Assembly (NCBI RefSeq): GCF_002259415.1
Contig: NZ_NPFY01000031.1
Coordinates: 124,001 to 188,000 of the forward strand
DNA length: 64,000 bases
Reading direction: 5' to 3'
DNA from: Rhodococcus sp. 14-2470-1b
Lineage (GTDB): Bacteria > Actinomycetota > Actinomycetes > Mycobacteriales > Mycobacteriaceae
Part shown: positions 27,615 to 37,491 of the stretch, one piece after another
Layout: each line of letters starts with the position of its first letter
Position numbering within the stretch: the first letter of the stretch is position 1
Made by a program: the position numbers and the translations under genes
Notes under the pieces: generated by a model
What the model was told of the DNA's origin: nothing
Seen by the model: the letters and a program-made list of their open reading frames with translations, nothing else
Databases searched by the model: none

Positions 27615-28598
27615 GTGACCTCCTCGGCTTCGCCCGGATCCGGCCGTTCCGGATCCTCGGACGGTGCAAGCCCGGAACCGGCGCCGATCAAGGCGATACC
27701 GCTCCGCCACCCCGGACGCTGGATCGCCGCGGTCATCGTCATCGTGTTGTTCGGGCTCTTCGTGTACGGGGCTGCAACCAATGCCGCCTACGGGTGGGGC
27801 ACGTACGGGCGTTACCTGTTCGACAGCCGGATCGGCAACGGTGTGTGGATCACCGTGCAGCTGTTGGTCTACTCCATGGTCATCGCGATCGTGTTGGGCG
27901 TCGTCGTCGCGGTCATGCGATTGTCTCCCAACCCGGTGCTGCGCAGTGCCGCGTGGATCTACCTCTGGATCTTTCGCGGGACCCCGATCTACGTCCAGCT
28001 CACGTTCTGGGGACTGGTTCCGGTCATCTACCGCGAGGTGGCGCTCGGAATCCCGTTCACCGTTCAGTTGGCGACGTTCAATCTGCAGTCGTTGTACTCG
28101 GCGTTCTGGTTCGCGGTGATCGGGCTGGCCCTCAACGAGGCCGCCTACATGGCCGAGATCGTCCGCGCCGGCATCAACTCGGTCGGTGAAGGTCAGGTGG
28201 AGGCGTCGACGGCGCTCGGCATGTCCTGGTCGCAGACCATGCGTCGGACGGTGTTGCCTCAGGCGATGAGGGTGATCATTCCTCCCACCGGCAACGAAGT
28301 GATCAGCATGCTGAAGACCACCTCGCTGGTCATCGCAATACCGTTCACGGGTGAGCTGTACGGGCGCGCCCGTGACATCTCGGGAGTGAACTTCGAGCCC
28401 GTGCCGCTACTGCTGGTGGCGTCCACGTGGTATCTGGTGATGACGAGCATCCTGATGGTCGGGCAGTTCTACCTCGAACGCTATTACTCGAAAGGTGTGT
28501 CTCGTAAGTTGACCGGTCGCCAGTTGCAGGCCCTCGCCGACGCGCAGGGCGGCAAGCCGTTGCCAGTGCAGCGCTCCAGCGAAGGCGGCCCGTCGTGA
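27615..28598 (+). CDS. Polar amino-acid ABC transporter permease
   Basis: HisM/GlnP-type permease, 327 residues. A disordered Ser/Pro-rich N-terminal segment precedes about six membrane helices. The EAA loop is clear: [20 protein letters not shown] and [21 protein letters not shown]. The N-terminal [11 protein letters not shown] is also typical. AAAGGA precedes the GTG. Its stop overlaps the ATPase start by 4 bp. A ~35-residue hydrophilic tail follows the last helix. Confidence 0.93.
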   Translation: MTSSASPGSGRSGSSDGASPEPAPIKAIPLRHPGRWIAAVIVIVLFGLFVYGAATNAAYGWGTYGRYLFDSRIGNGVWITVQLLVYSMVIAIVLGVVVAVMRLSPNPVLRSAAWIYLWIFRGTPIYVQLTFWGLVPVIYREVALGIPFTVQLATFNLQSLYSAFWFAVIGLALNEAAYMAEIVRAGINSVGEGQVEASTALGMSWSQTMRRTVLPQAMRVIIPPTGNEVISMLKTTSLVIAIPFTGELYGRARDISGVNFEPVPLLLVASTWYLVMTSILMVGQFYLERYYSKGVSRKLTGRQLQALADAQGGKPLPVQRSSEGGPS

Positions 28599-29356
28599 GT
28601 CCGATGGTGAAAGCGCAGCAGGTGTGCAAGAACTTCGGCGCACTGCAGGTTCTCAAGGGGATCACCCTCGAAGTCGACAAGGGCCAGGTCCTGTGCATGG
28701 TCGGACCGTCGGGATCGGGCAAGTCGACGTTCCTGCGGTGCATCAATCACCTCGAGCAGGTCAATGCCGGCCGGTTGTACGTCGACGACGAGCTCGTCGG
28801 GTACGAGGAAAAGAACGGCAAGCTCTACGAACTACACCCGAAGAAGGCTGCCAAGCAGCGCCGCGACATCGGAATGGTCTTCCAGCACTTCAACCTGTTC
28901 CCGCATCGAACTGCCTTGGACAACATCGTCGAGGCGCCGACCCAGGTCAAGGGCGTCAAGAAAAAGGATGCGACTGTCCGCGCGAAGGAGCTGCTGGACC
29001 GGGTGGGTCTCGCGGACAAGGCCGACGCCTACCCGGCCCAGCTGTCCGGTGGTCAACAACAGCGGGTGGCAATAGCGCGAGCGCTGGCGATGGATCCCAA
29101 GCTCATGTTGTTCGACGAGCCGACGTCCGCACTCGATCCCGAGCTGGTCGGCGAAGTCCTGGGAGTCATGAAGGAACTCGCGCGGGACGGAATGACCATG
29201 GTGGTGGTGACACACGAGATGGGCTTCGCTCGTGAAGTTGCGGACCAATTGGTGTTCATGGACGGTGGCGTCGTCGTCGAATCGGGCGAACCGAGATCCG
29301 TTCTGTCGAACCCGCAGCACGAGCGGACGCAAGCGTTCCTCTCGAAGCTGCTCTAG
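28595..29356 (+). CDS. glnQ: Polar amino-acid ABC transporter ATPase
   Basis: ATPase energising the upstream permease, 253 residues. Walker [10 protein letters not shown], signature [15 protein letters not shown], Walker [15 protein letters not shown]-loop [14 protein letters not shown] and the D-loop are all present. Starts at a GTG overlapping the permease stop (GTGA). The 3' end overlaps the convergent methyltransferase gene by 4 bp. The symbol refers to the family; glutamine specificity is not shown. Confidence 0.93.
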   Translation: MSPMVKAQQVCKNFGALQVLKGITLEVDKGQVLCMVGPSGSGKSTFLRCINHLEQVNAGRLYVDDELVGYEEKNGKLYELHPKKAAKQRRDIGMVFQHFNLFPHRTALDNIVEAPTQVKGVKKKDATVRAKELLDRVGLADKADAYPAQLSGGQQQRVAIARALAMDPKLMLFDEPTSALDPELVGEVLGVMKELARDGMTMVVVTHEMGFAREVADQLVFMDGGVVVESGEPRSVLSNPQHERTQAFLSKLL

Positions 29357-30189
29357 CTCGGTTTCCGAGCGCTGAAGATCGCTGTTCCGGGGAAGAGCTG
29401 ACCGCGGAGTGGGCTCCACTGACCCCACTCTCGGTCCAGCCACTCCGGCCAATCCGGTTCGACGATGTCCACGACTTCGAGTCCGGCGCCGACGATCTCC
29501 CGGACCCGGTCGCCGACCGTGCGATGGTGCTCGACGTACGTCGGCACGCCGTCGGCATCGAACTCGACGTACGGGGTGCGGTCGAAGTAGGGGATCGTCG
29601 CAGTCAGGCCGATGGGTCCCGGATCGTCGGGGAAGATCCACCTCATCGGGTGGTTCACCGCGAACACCCAGATTCCGCCGGGACGAAGTACACGCGCGAC
29701 TTCCTTCATCACCCCGGCAGAGTTCGCCACGAACGGCACGGCACCGAAGGCCGAGCACGCGATGTCGAAACTCGAATCGAGGAACGGAAGCGCCTCGGCG
29801 CTCGCCTGTACCAGCGGAACGTGATCGTCCGCAGCGGTCATGGCGTCGATGCCGGTGCGCAGCATCCCCGCCGAAATATCCAGGCCGACGGCGCGGGCCC
29901 CCTGGGCGCCGAGCCACCGAGAGCACGGCGCGGACCCGCAGCCCACTTCTAGGACATCTCGTCCGGACACGTCGCCGAGCAAGTGCACGTCGCCCTCGTG
30001 AAGACCTTCGGGGCACCAGACGAACTCACCACGTTCGGAGCCGACACCCAGAAAGTCCCCGTGAGTGCGGTGGTACTCGTCGGCGTCGGAATCCCACCAC
30101 GATCGACTCGCTCGGTCGCTTGCCTCGGAGTCGATACGCGCACGGCCCGGGACGACGGGAGACTGCGGGGTATCGGTCACCGGGAACAC
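29353..30189 (-). CDS. Class I SAM-dependent methyltransferase
   Basis: 278-residue soluble methyltransferase with the Rossmann-type SAM fold: motif [17 protein letters not shown] (~residue 78), [13 protein letters not shown], motif post-[16 protein letters not shown] (~residue 127), and [21 protein letters not shown]. The N terminus holds [17 protein letters not shown], a segment common to a group of uncharacterised actinobacterial methyltransferases. Substrate unknown. A second GTG nine bases downstream is an equally possible start. Confidence 0.85.
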   Translation of the reverse strand: MFPVTDTPQSPVVPGRARIDSEASDRASRSWWDSDADEYHRTHGDFLGVGSERGEFVWCPEGLHEGDVHLLGDVSGRDVLEVGCGSAPCSRWLGAQGARAVGLDISAGMLRTGIDAMTAADDHVPLVQASAEALPFLDSSFDIACSAFGAVPFVANSAGVMKEVARVLRPGGIWVFAVNHPMRWIFPDDPGPIGLTATIPYFDRTPYVEFDADGVPTYVEHHRTVGDRVREIVGAGLEVVDIVEPDWPEWLDREWGQWSPLRGQLFPGTAIFSARKPS

Positions 30190-30458
30190 GTTAGCTGGGG
30201 CGCTCGATCGCGGTGCTGTCGCGTTTGCCCACCTGTGACCTGGTCGAGTACCCTTACGGACGCGAGTGCGTTCACGCTGCCCTTGATCCGACGAGGTTCG
30301 AGGGTCGGCGGGAACATTTTCGTTCTAGATCTGTTCTTGCATCACGAGCACGAGGTGTCTTTCGACGCCTACGGTTCTCGTTCTGTTCAGAACTACGTTC
30401 TACAGTCCGACCGAACATCCATCAACCGATACCCAACCCGTCCGGAGCAACTCAACAC

Positions 30459-31934
30459 ATGCCCTCAACCACAACCTCACCGCAGGTAGCCGTCAACGAC
30501 ATCGGCTCCGCAGAGGATTTTCTCGCCGCTATCGACGCCACGATCAAGTACTTCAACGATGGTGACATCGTCGAAGGCACCATCGTCAAAGTCGACCGCG
30601 ACGAGGTTCTGCTCGACATCGGTTACAAGACCGAAGGCGTCATCCCTTCCCGCGAGCTCTCCATCAAGCACGACGTCGACCCCAACGAGGTCGTCTCCGT
30701 GGGCGATGAGGTCGAAGCTCTCGTCCTCACCAAGGAGGACAAGGAAGGCCGCCTGATCCTGTCCAAGAAGCGTGCGCAGTACGAGCGCGCCTGGGGCACG
30801 ATCGAAGAGCTCAAGGAGAAGGACGAGGCCGTCAAGGGCACCGTCATCGAGGTCGTCAAGGGTGGACTCATCCTCGACATCGGTCTTCGTGGCTTCCTTC
30901 CCGCCTCGCTCGTCGAGATGCGTCGCGTCCGCGACCTCCAGCCGTACGTCGGCAAGGAGATCGAGGCCAAGATCATCGAGCTCGACAAGAACCGCAACAA
31001 CGTGGTCCTGTCGCGCCGCGCATGGCTCGAGCAGACCCAGTCCGAGGTTCGCAGCGAGTTCCTGCACCAGCTCCAGAAGGGCCAGGTCCGCAAGGGCGTC
31101 GTGTCCTCCATCGTCAACTTCGGTGCCTTCGTGGACCTGGGTGGCGTCGACGGACTCGTGCACGTCTCCGAGCTGTCCTGGAAGCACATCGATCACCCCT
31201 CCGAGGTTGTCGAGGTCGGCACCGAGGTCACCGTCGAGGTTCTCGACGTCGACCTGGACCGCGAGCGCGTGTCGTTGTCGCTCAAGGCAACGCAGGAAGA
31301 TCCGTGGCGTCAGTTCGCACGCACCCACGCGATCGGCCAGATCGTGCCCGGAAAGGTCACCAAGCTCGTTCCGTTCGGCGCGTTCGTTCGCGTCGAAGAG
31401 GGCATCGAAGGCCTCGTGCACATCTCCGAGCTGGCCGAGCGCCACGTGGAGGTCCCGGACCAGGTCGTCGGCGTCGGCGACGACGCACTCGTCAAGGTCA
31501 TCGACATCGACCTCGAGCGTCGTCGTATCTCGCTGAGCCTCAAGCAGGCCAACGAGGACTACGCAGAAGAGTTCGACCCGTCCAAGTACGGCATGGCCGA
31601 CTCGTACGACGAGCAGGGCAACTACATCTTCCCCGAGGGCTTCGACTCCGAGACCAACGAATGGCTCGAAGGCTACGAGAAGCAGCGTGAAGAGTGGGAA
31701 GGCCGCTACGCCGAGGCGGAGCGTCGCCACAAGATGCACACCGCTCAGATGGAGAAGACGGCGAAGGACGAAGCTGCCGAAGCCGCCAACACCAACTACT
31801 CGTCCGAGTCGGGTCAGGTTGCCGACGCCGAAGGTGATGCTCCCGCAGCATCCGCTCCGGCATCGACCGGCGGATCACTCGCCAGCGACGCACAGCTCGC
31901 TGCACTGCGTGAGAAGCTGTCGGGCAACGCCTGA
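30459..31934 (+). CDS. rpsA: 30S ribosomal protein S1
   Basis: mRNA-binding ribosomal protein, 491 residues with four S1 (OB-fold) repeats, approximately residues 35-105, 120-190, 207-277 and 293-365 (for example GDIVEGTIVKVDRDEVLLDIG and VVSSIVNFGAFVDLGGVDGLVHVSEL), then a charged C-terminal region of ~120 residues as in mycobacteria. The frame is open 82 codons upstream but the ATG giving PSTTTSPQVAVNDIGS is the family start; GGAG lies 12 nt upstream. Followed by a strong terminator. Confidence 0.97.
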   Translation: MPSTTTSPQVAVNDIGSAEDFLAAIDATIKYFNDGDIVEGTIVKVDRDEVLLDIGYKTEGVIPSRELSIKHDVDPNEVVSVGDEVEALVLTKEDKEGRLILSKKRAQYERAWGTIEELKEKDEAVKGTVIEVVKGGLILDIGLRGFLPASLVEMRRVRDLQPYVGKEIEAKIIELDKNRNNVVLSRRAWLEQTQSEVRSEFLHQLQKGQVRKGVVSSIVNFGAFVDLGGVDGLVHVSELSWKHIDHPSEVVEVGTEVTVEVLDVDLDRERVSLSLKATQEDPWRQFARTHAIGQIVPGKVTKLVPFGAFVRVEEGIEGLVHISELAERHVEVPDQVVGVGDDALVKVIDIDLERRRISLSLKQANEDYAEEFDPSKYGMADSYDEQGNYIFPEGFDSETNEWLEGYEKQREEWEGRYAEAERRHKMHTAQMEKTAKDEAAEAANTNYSSESGQVADAEGDAPAASAPASTGGSLASDAQLAALREKLSGNA

Positions 31935-31966
31935 TAGACACTGTCCACCCCTAGGGGTGTGACCGT

Positions 31967-31999
31967 AGCCCCGGCCCTCCCCGCGAGGGCCGGGGCTTT
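31967..31999 (+). terminator. rpsA terminator
   Basis: Perfect 13-bp stem AGCCCCGGCCCTC (31967-31979) / GAGGGCCGGGGCT (31985-31997) followed by TTTG. Just upstream is a second palindrome CACCCCTAGGGGTG (31946-31959). Confidence 0.9.
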
Positions 32000-32021
32000 G
32001 TCGTTCGTGTACCTCCCTCGG

Positions 32022-32074
32022 GACCGAATGTGCCGTTCGGTCACTCGAAGTGACCGAACGTGCCGTTCGGTCAC
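32022..32074. repeat. Two palindromes of the dispersed GACCGAACG repeat family
   Basis: First: GACCGAATG-TGC-CGTTCGGTC at 32022-32042. Second: GTGACCGAACG-TGC-CGTTCGGTCAC, a perfect 11-bp stem at 32050-32074. They share the TGACCGAACGT core with the repeats at 15.7 and 49.8 kb and lie in the non-coding stretch between rpsA and the next gene. Confidence 0.8.
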
Positions 32075-32110
32075 CGAAGAGGCGTGCGGCAGTGCACCCG
32101 GAAGACAAGA

Positions 32111-32144
32111 ATGGACCCGATTCCGCGAGGGAATACGGGTCCAT
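32111..32144 (-). terminator. Terminator of the 69-aa gene
   Basis: ATGGACCCG (32111-32119) pairs with CGGGTCCAT (32136-32144), with additional inner TTCC/GGGAA pairing. On the minus strand it lies 20 bp after the 69-aa stop and is followed by a T-rich TCTTGTCTTC. Confidence 0.6.
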
Positions 32145-32164
32145 CGTCGTTTCGACGGGGTGGC

Positions 32165-32374
32165 TCAGCCTGCGACGGCGGGACTCCACTGAGCGACGGC
32201 ACCTGTCCGCTTACGCATGGACGCGAAGCTGTGACGAGCCGGGCTGAGCAGGTTGGTGAACCAATTGCGCCGATGGTCGGCCAACGCCAGGGCAACCTCG
32301 GGGATCAGAATGACGTGAACTCCCGATTCCATGCCGAGACGGTGCCGACCCGGTTGGATCTGATTGCTTCGCAT
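32165..32374 (-). CDS. Hypothetical 69-aa basic protein
   Basis: Not recognised. Basic, arginine- and histidine-rich (starts MRSNQIQPGRHRLGME, contains ALADHRRNWFTNLLSPARHSF), with no signal peptide; the mid segment VHVILIPEVALAL is moderately hydrophobic. AAGGAC sits 5 nt before the ATG and a hairpin terminator follows, so an independent transcription unit is likely. It lies between rpsA and coaE on the opposite strand. Confidence 0.55.
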   Translation of the reverse strand: MRSNQIQPGRHRLGMESGVHVILIPEVALALADHRRNWFTNLLSPARHSFASMRKRTGAVAQWSPAVAG

Positions 32375-32504
32375 CGAAAGTCCTTTTCGCTAGCAGTGGG
32401 TCGGCAAATACTTATCTCGCACGACGAAGATAACGGACGCGGAGCCGAACCTGGTGCATTTGAGGCTGGTGTGCTTCGGCGTGTTTCGGTGAGAGACTGG
32501 GGGC

Positions 32505-33722
32505 ATGTTGAGACTCGGCCTCACCGGAGGCATCGGAGCAGGGAAGTCGACCGTGTCGAAGAGGCTGGCGGAGTTGGGCGGGGTGCTCGTCGACGCGGAC
32601 GTGATCGCTCGGGAAGTCGTCGAGCCCGGGACGGTCGGTCTGCAGAAGTTGGTGGAGGCGTTCGGTGACGACATTCTCACGGCTGACGGCTCGCTCGATC
32701 GGCCGGCGTTGGCGGCCAAGGCATTCGGTGACGACGCCTCTCGCGCGACGTTGAACTCGATTGTCCATCCGCTCGTCGGGAAGCGTACCGCCGAACTCAT
32801 CGAGGGCGCCGCGGACGATGCCGTCGTGATTCAGGACATCCCACTTCTGGTGGAAGGCAAGATGGGTGCGCTGTTCCAACTCGTCGCCGTCGTCTTCGCC
32901 GATGCGGAGGAGCGGGTGGAACGACTTGTCGGCCAGCGGAACATGCCGGAGACGGATGCGCGGGCCAGGATTGCTGCGCAGGCAACGGACGAACAACGCC
33001 GTGCGGCGGCGGACATCTGGATCGACAACAGTGGCGCGCCGGATGATCTCGACGACATGGTGCGTGACCTGTGGACCGAGCGCCTGGTGCCGTTCGAGAG
33101 GAACATCAGAGACGGCGTGATCGTCAGAACGCATCCTGAACTCGTTCCGGCAGACCCTCGGTGGGCCGCTCAGGCCGAGCGTATCAAGGCTCGCATCGCG
33201 GTCGCGGCTGGAAGTTCAGCTGTGAGAATCGATCACATCGGATCGACTGCGGTGCCCGGTTTCGACGCCAAGGACGTCATCGACATCCAGGTCACCGTCG
33301 CGAGTCTCGACGACGCCGACGCACTCGCGGAACCGTTGCGTCGGATAGGTTTTCCCCGCAACGCCAACATCACCGCGGACAACCCCAAGCCTGCCTACGG
33401 AATCGGCGGTGAGGCAGATCCTGCGTTGTGGACCAAGCGTTTCCACGGTTCGGCGGACCCGGGCCGGACGGCCAATATCCACATTCGCGTCGACGGGTGG
33501 CCGGGGCAGCAGTTCGCGCTCGTGTTCCGTGACTGGCTGATCGCCGACGCCGACGCGACCGCCGAGTACCTGGAAATCAAGCGCGCCGCAGATCTCGCGG
33601 CCAAGGGTCGGTCCGATTACCAGTCCGCGATCGAGACTTACATCGGTGTGAAGGAGCCATGGTTCGATCGCGCGTACGTGCGCGCCTGGGAATGGGCGGA
33701 GCGCACGGGCTGGAAGGCCTGA
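32505..33722 (+). CDS. coaE: Dephospho-CoA kinase fused to a GrpB/UPF0157 domain
   Basis: Final step of CoA synthesis: phosphorylates dephospho-CoA. 405 residues in two parts. The kinase (~1-195) has the P-loop GLTGGIGAGKST, DADVIAREVVEPG and IQDIPLLVEGKMG. A GrpB-like nucleotidyltransferase-fold domain (~205-400) has IDHIGSTAVPGFDAKDVIDIQV and NIHIRVDGW. This same fusion is known in mycobacteria, where the second domain is proposed to help stability or regulation. GAGACT precedes the ATG by 6 nt. Confidence 0.95.
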   Translation: MLRLGLTGGIGAGKSTVSKRLAELGGVLVDADVIAREVVEPGTVGLQKLVEAFGDDILTADGSLDRPALAAKAFGDDASRATLNSIVHPLVGKRTAELIEGAADDAVVIQDIPLLVEGKMGALFQLVAVVFADAEERVERLVGQRNMPETDARARIAAQATDEQRRAAADIWIDNSGAPDDLDDMVRDLWTERLVPFERNIRDGVIVRTHPELVPADPRWAAQAERIKARIAVAAGSSAVRIDHIGSTAVPGFDAKDVIDIQVTVASLDDADALAEPLRRIGFPRNANITADNPKPAYGIGGEADPALWTKRFHGSADPGRTANIHIRVDGWPGQQFALVFRDWLIADADATAEYLEIKRAADLAAKGRSDYQSAIETYIGVKEPWFDRAYVRAWEWAERTGWKA

Positions 33723-33744
33723 GCGCGAGCTCGTTCCCCGTCGT

Positions 33745-33796
33745 CGCTCGAATGAACACCGAAGCTCACCATTCGTATGGATGGATCGTTCGAGCG
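33745..33796. terminator. Hairpin between convergent coaE and DUF402 genes
   Basis: CGCTCGAATGA (33745-33755) pairs with TCGTTCGAGCG (33786-33796) with one G-T pair, extendable outward through TTCCCC/GGGGA. Long loop, no T-run; it may be a terminator or a divergent member of the palindromic repeat family. Confidence 0.4.
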
Positions 33797-33828
33797 GAAG
33801 GGGACCGCACCTCGAACACCGCGTGCCC

Positions 33829-34371
33829 CTAAGCAGTGCGGGGCCGCCAGGTGGTGGGCATGCCGAGGGATTCGAGCCAGGCGTCGAGGTCGTAGCCGTG
33901 GGAGGCGAGGCCGGCGACGGCGAGGACGGAGCGGTTGACTGCGAGGTCGGCGGTTGCGGTGTCGAGGTGGCCCTCGACTCTGGCTTCGAGGAGTTCGTCG
34001 GCGTCGAGGTAGTCGAATCCTCGTCCGGTGCGGACGCTGAGGTCGAGGTAGTGGTCGACGGAGGTCCAGGCATCGACACCGGGGGTGAACTCGCCGATGT
34101 CGATGTAGTAGTCCTGGTCGCGTTCGCTTCCTGGTGTGTAGTGGAAGATCGATGCGCGCAGGCCGAGGCTGGGCAGGAGCCATGACTGCAGGTAGTCGAA
34201 TTGCGGGTGATCGGACGGCCGCGCCATGTAGAGACCCCATGGTTCGACGCGGTACTCGTCGACTGGGCGCACGAATCCCTTCGGGTCGGTGTTGGTGAGA
34301 CCGACCACGTCGAAGTATTCGACCTTCGGTGGGTGGACGTGTACGTGTGGTGCCGCGGCGGGTGCGTCCAT
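33829..34371 (-). CDS. DUF402 domain protein
   Basis: 180-residue cytoplasmic protein of the DUF402/FomD-like beta-barrel family: [40 protein letters not shown] carries the acidic residues conserved in family phosphatases that act on nucleoside diphosphates. N-terminal histidine-rich [12 protein letters not shown]. The position next to coaE and uvrB matches the Rv1632c locus as recalled. TAATTT lies 8 nt before the ATG. Activity is inferred by family only. Confidence 0.82.
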   Translation of the reverse strand: MDAPAAAPHVHVHPPKVEYFDVVGLTNTDPKGFVRPVDEYRVEPWGLYMARPSDHPQFDYLQSWLLPSLGLRASIFHYTPGSERDQDYYIDIGEFTPGVDAWTSVDHYLDLSVRTGRGFDYLDADELLEARVEGHLDTATADLAVNRSVLAVAGLASHGYDLDAWLESLGMPTTWRPRTA

Positions 34372-34425
34372 GGGTCAACAAATTACCTGGACGTGGCTCG
34401 AAAGGAACCTGTCGGTGGTCGCGTC

Positions 34426-34431
34426 TACCCT
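34426..34431 (+). promoter_or_regulatory. uvrB -10 box, probably leaderless
   Basis: TACCCT is followed by six bases and then the uvrB ATG at 34438. No Shine-Dalgarno is visible. No clear mycobacterial-type SOS box was found in the short region between the divergent DUF402 start and uvrB. Confidence 0.45.
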
Positions 34432-34437
34432 GGATTC

Positions 34438-36600
34438 ATGGCGTTTGCATCCGAACATCCCGTGGTGGCTCATTCCGAACACCGTCCGGTCGGAGAGATC
34501 GAGCGGACGGGTCCGGCGTTCCAGGTTGTCAGCGAGCACAAGCCTGCCGGTGACCAGCCGACGGCCATTGCCGAGCTGGAACGCAGGATCAAGGCCGACG
34601 AGAAGGATGTGGTCCTTCTCGGTGCTACCGGAACGGGTAAGTCGGCGACCACGGCGTGGTTGATCGAGAAGCTGCAGCGGCCGACGCTGGTGATGGCGCC
34701 CAACAAGACGTTGGCGGCGCAGCTGGCCAACGAGCTTCGCGACATGCTGCCGAACAATGCGGTCGAGTACTTCGTGTCCTACTACGACTACTACCAACCC
34801 GAGGCGTACATCGCCCAGACGGACACCTACATCGAGAAGGATTCGTCGATCAACGACGATGTCGAGCGGCTGCGGCATTCCGCGACGGCAAACCTCTTGT
34901 CCAGGCGGGACGTCGTCGTGGTCGCGTCCGTGTCGTGCATCTACGGCCTCGGTACCCCGCAGTCGTACGTCGATCGGTCCATCGAATTGCAGGTTGGCGT
35001 CGAGGTGCCCCGAGACGCACTGCTGAGACTCCTCGTGGATGTCCAGTACACACGCAACGACATGTCGTTCACGCGAGGATCGTTCCGCGTGCGTGGCGAC
35101 ACGGTCGAGATCATCCCGTCCTACGAGGAACTGGCGGTTCGTATCGAGTTCTTCGGTGACGAGATCGAGGCGCTGTATTACTTGCATCCGTTGACCGGTG
35201 ACACCGTCCGGCAGGTCGATTCCGTCCGTATTTTTCCGGCGACGCACTACGTCGCCGGTCCGGAGCGGATGGAGAAGGCGGTCGCGAACATCGAACTGGA
35301 GTTGGAGGAGCGCCTCGCAGAGCTGGAGAACAAGGGCAAGCTGCTGGAAGCTCAGCGTCTTCGCATGCGCACGCAGTACGACCTCGAGATGATCAAGCAG
35401 GTCGGGTTCTGTTCGGGCATCGAAAACTACTCGCGGCACATCGACGGCCGCGGACCGGGTACCGCACCGGCGACGTTGATCGACTACTTCCCGGAGGATT
35501 TCCTTCTCGTCATCGACGAGTCCCATGTGACGGTGCCGCAGATCGGCGCTATGTACGAGGGCGACATGTCCAGGAAGCGCAACCTGGTGGAGTTCGGATT
35601 CCGGCTCCCGTCGGCAACGGACAATCGACCGCTGACATGGGAAGAGTTCACGCAGCGCATCGGTCAGACGGTGTACTTGTCCGCAACGCCCGGCAAGTAC
35701 GAGTTGGGCCAGACCGGCGGAGAATTCGTCGAGCAGGTCATCAGGCCCACCGGCCTTGTCGATCCCAAGGTCGTGGTCAAGCCCACCAAAGGCCAGATCG
35801 ACGACCTGGTTCACGAGATCCGCGACCGCGCGGAGAAGGACGAGCGCATCCTCGTCACCACGTTGACCAAGAAGATGGCCGAGGACCTGACGGATTATCT
35901 GCTCGAGCTCGGTATCCGCGTTCGGTACCTCCACTCGGACATCGACACCCTCAGGCGCGTCGAACTCCTGCGTCAGCTTCGTCTCGGTGAGTACGACGTT
36001 CTGATCGGCATCAACTTGCTCCGTGAGGGCCTGGACCTCCCCGAGGTGTCCCTGGTTGCGATTCTCGACGCGGACAAGGAGGGGTTCCTCCGTAGCGGCA
36101 CCAGCTTGGTCCAGACCATCGGACGTGCAGCACGTAACGTCTCGGGTGAGGTCCACATGTACGCAGACAAGATGACGGATTCGATGACGTATGCCATCGA
36201 AGAGACCGAGCGGCGACGTGAGAAGCAGATCGCGTACAACCTCGAGAAGGGCGTCGATCCTCAGCCGCTACGCAAGAAGATTGCCGACATCCTGGATCAG
36301 GTGTACGAGGAAGCCGAGGACACCGAGGAGTCGGTCGAAATCGGTGGCTCCGGGCGCAACGCGAGCCGTGGGCGTCGCGCGCAAGGGGAGAAGGGTCGCG
36401 CTGTCAGTTCGGGTGTGTACGAAGGGCAGGACGTCAAGTCGATGCCGCGTGCGGAACTTGCAGCCTTGGTTCAGAACCTCACCGATCAGATGATGAACGC
36501 CGCCCGTGAGTTGCAGTTCGAACTTGCAGGCCGTCTGCGCGACGAGATCCAGGATCTGAAGAAGGAACTGCGCGGAATGGATGCGGCTGGGTTGAAGTAG
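34438..36600 (+). CDS. uvrB: Excinuclease ABC subunit B
   Basis: Nucleotide-excision repair helicase-like subunit that receives damaged DNA from UvrA and loads UvrC. 720 residues. Walker [11 protein letters not shown] near residue 62, beta-hairpin [11 protein letters not shown] (~115), DEAD-like [11 protein letters not shown], helicase motif VI region GRAARN, and the C-terminal UVR domain ([22 protein letters not shown]). The open frame extends 79 codons upstream, but that part overlaps the DUF402 gene; the ATG at 34438 fits homologs. Confidence 0.97.
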   Translation: MAFASEHPVVAHSEHRPVGEIERTGPAFQVVSEHKPAGDQPTAIAELERRIKADEKDVVLLGATGTGKSATTAWLIEKLQRPTLVMAPNKTLAAQLANELRDMLPNNAVEYFVSYYDYYQPEAYIAQTDTYIEKDSSINDDVERLRHSATANLLSRRDVVVVASVSCIYGLGTPQSYVDRSIELQVGVEVPRDALLRLLVDVQYTRNDMSFTRGSFRVRGDTVEIIPSYEELAVRIEFFGDEIEALYYLHPLTGDTVRQVDSVRIFPATHYVAGPERMEKAVANIELELEERLAELENKGKLLEAQRLRMRTQYDLEMIKQVGFCSGIENYSRHIDGRGPGTAPATLIDYFPEDFLLVIDESHVTVPQIGAMYEGDMSRKRNLVEFGFRLPSATDNRPLTWEEFTQRIGQTVYLSATPGKYELGQTGGEFVEQVIRPTGLVDPKVVVKPTKGQIDDLVHEIRDRAEKDERILVTTLTKKMAEDLTDYLLELGIRVRYLHSDIDTLRRVELLRQLRLGEYDVLIGINLLREGLDLPEVSLVAILDADKEGFLRSGTSLVQTIGRAARNVSGEVHMYADKMTDSMTYAIEETERRREKQIAYNLEKGVDPQPLRKKIADILDQVYEEAEDTEESVEIGGSGRNASRGRRAQGEKGRAVSSGVYEGQDVKSMPRAELAALVQNLTDQMMNAARELQFELAGRLRDEIQDLKKELRGMDAAGLK

Positions 36601-36624
36601 CCGCCTTTCGCTACGGTTCAACCC

Positions 36625-37479
36625 ATGGACGCTTCCACTGCCGGCAGGAGTGCGCGTGCACTCGAACTTCTGCACTCGTTGAGCTACTTCGTTCCGGAGA
36701 CCCAGGACGCACTGTCGGGGGCAGGTCTGGAGGGGCGGGCGCCGTACTTCGCCGGTCGTGCCGCTCCGCTGGGGGCTGTCGGTGCGGGCGTAGTGGCCGC
36801 GACGTTCTACAACTTCAATCGTGAGTTGATCGAGCCCCTCGTACCCGCGGCATGGAAGGCGGTGTCACCGGAACGGGTCGTCGAGATCCGGTACCGCGCG
36901 GTCGGCGATGCGTATACCCGGCTGCTGGGGCAGGACGTCGTGGAATCATCTGCCATGTCCGAAGCCGCCGAACTGGCATCGATTGCGGCAAGCCACATTC
37001 CCGGCGACGACGGACGTCCTCTGTATGCCGCGTACGCCGAGCTCGACTGGCCCGAGGTGCCACACCTCCGATTCTGGCACGCGTTGACGCTGCTCCGCGA
37101 GCATCGAGGCGACGGGCACATCGCGGCGTTGCAGACAGCGGAGTTGAGCGGCATTCAGGCGCTCATCACGCACACCGCAACGGGCAAGGGGTTCGAGAAG
37201 GAATTTGCGCAGAAGCGTCGGGGATGGTCGACCGAACAGTGGAACGACGGCCTGGACACGCTTCGCGACCGTGAGATCGTCGACGCGGACGGTGCCCTCA
37301 CCGAGCACGGCAACGATCTACGCGGGTTGGTGGAGGACATCACCAACGACTTGGCCCTCGCGCCGTGGGCTGCCTTGGGTGAGGAGGGCGCGGCACGCCT
37401 GGTGGAACTCGCGACACCGTGGCGGGACACGGTCATCGATCAGGGCGTGTTCCCGAACGGTGTGTTCAACAAGAAGTAG
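36625..37479 (+). CDS. SCO6745-type helix-turn-helix-like protein
   Basis: 284-residue cytoplasmic protein of the actinobacterial SCO6745 family, function unknown. Typical elements: LHSLSYFVPETQDALSGAGLEG at the N terminus, YFAGRAAPLGAVGAGVVAATFYNFN, HLRFWHALTLLREHRGDGHIAAL and a winged-helix-like region RRGWSTEQWNDGLDTLRDREIVD. TACGGT lies 7 nt before the ATG, so probably leaderless. 24 bp downstream of uvrB; convergent with the ABC permease, 12 bp apart. Confidence 0.82.
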   Translation: MDASTAGRSARALELLHSLSYFVPETQDALSGAGLEGRAPYFAGRAAPLGAVGAGVVAATFYNFNRELIEPLVPAAWKAVSPERVVEIRYRAVGDAYTRLLGQDVVESSAMSEAAELASIAASHIPGDDGRPLYAAYAELDWPEVPHLRFWHALTLLREHRGDGHIAALQTAELSGIQALITHTATGKGFEKEFAQKRRGWSTEQWNDGLDTLRDREIVDADGALTEHGNDLRGLVEDITNDLALAPWAALGEEGAARLVELATPWRDTVIDQGVFPNGVFNKK

Positions 37480-37491
37480 GCCGAGCGTCCG

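Noticed and set aside
34375..36156. 593-codon minus-strand frame inside uvrB
   Set aside because: Antisense shadow of uvrB, which is certain from its motifs.
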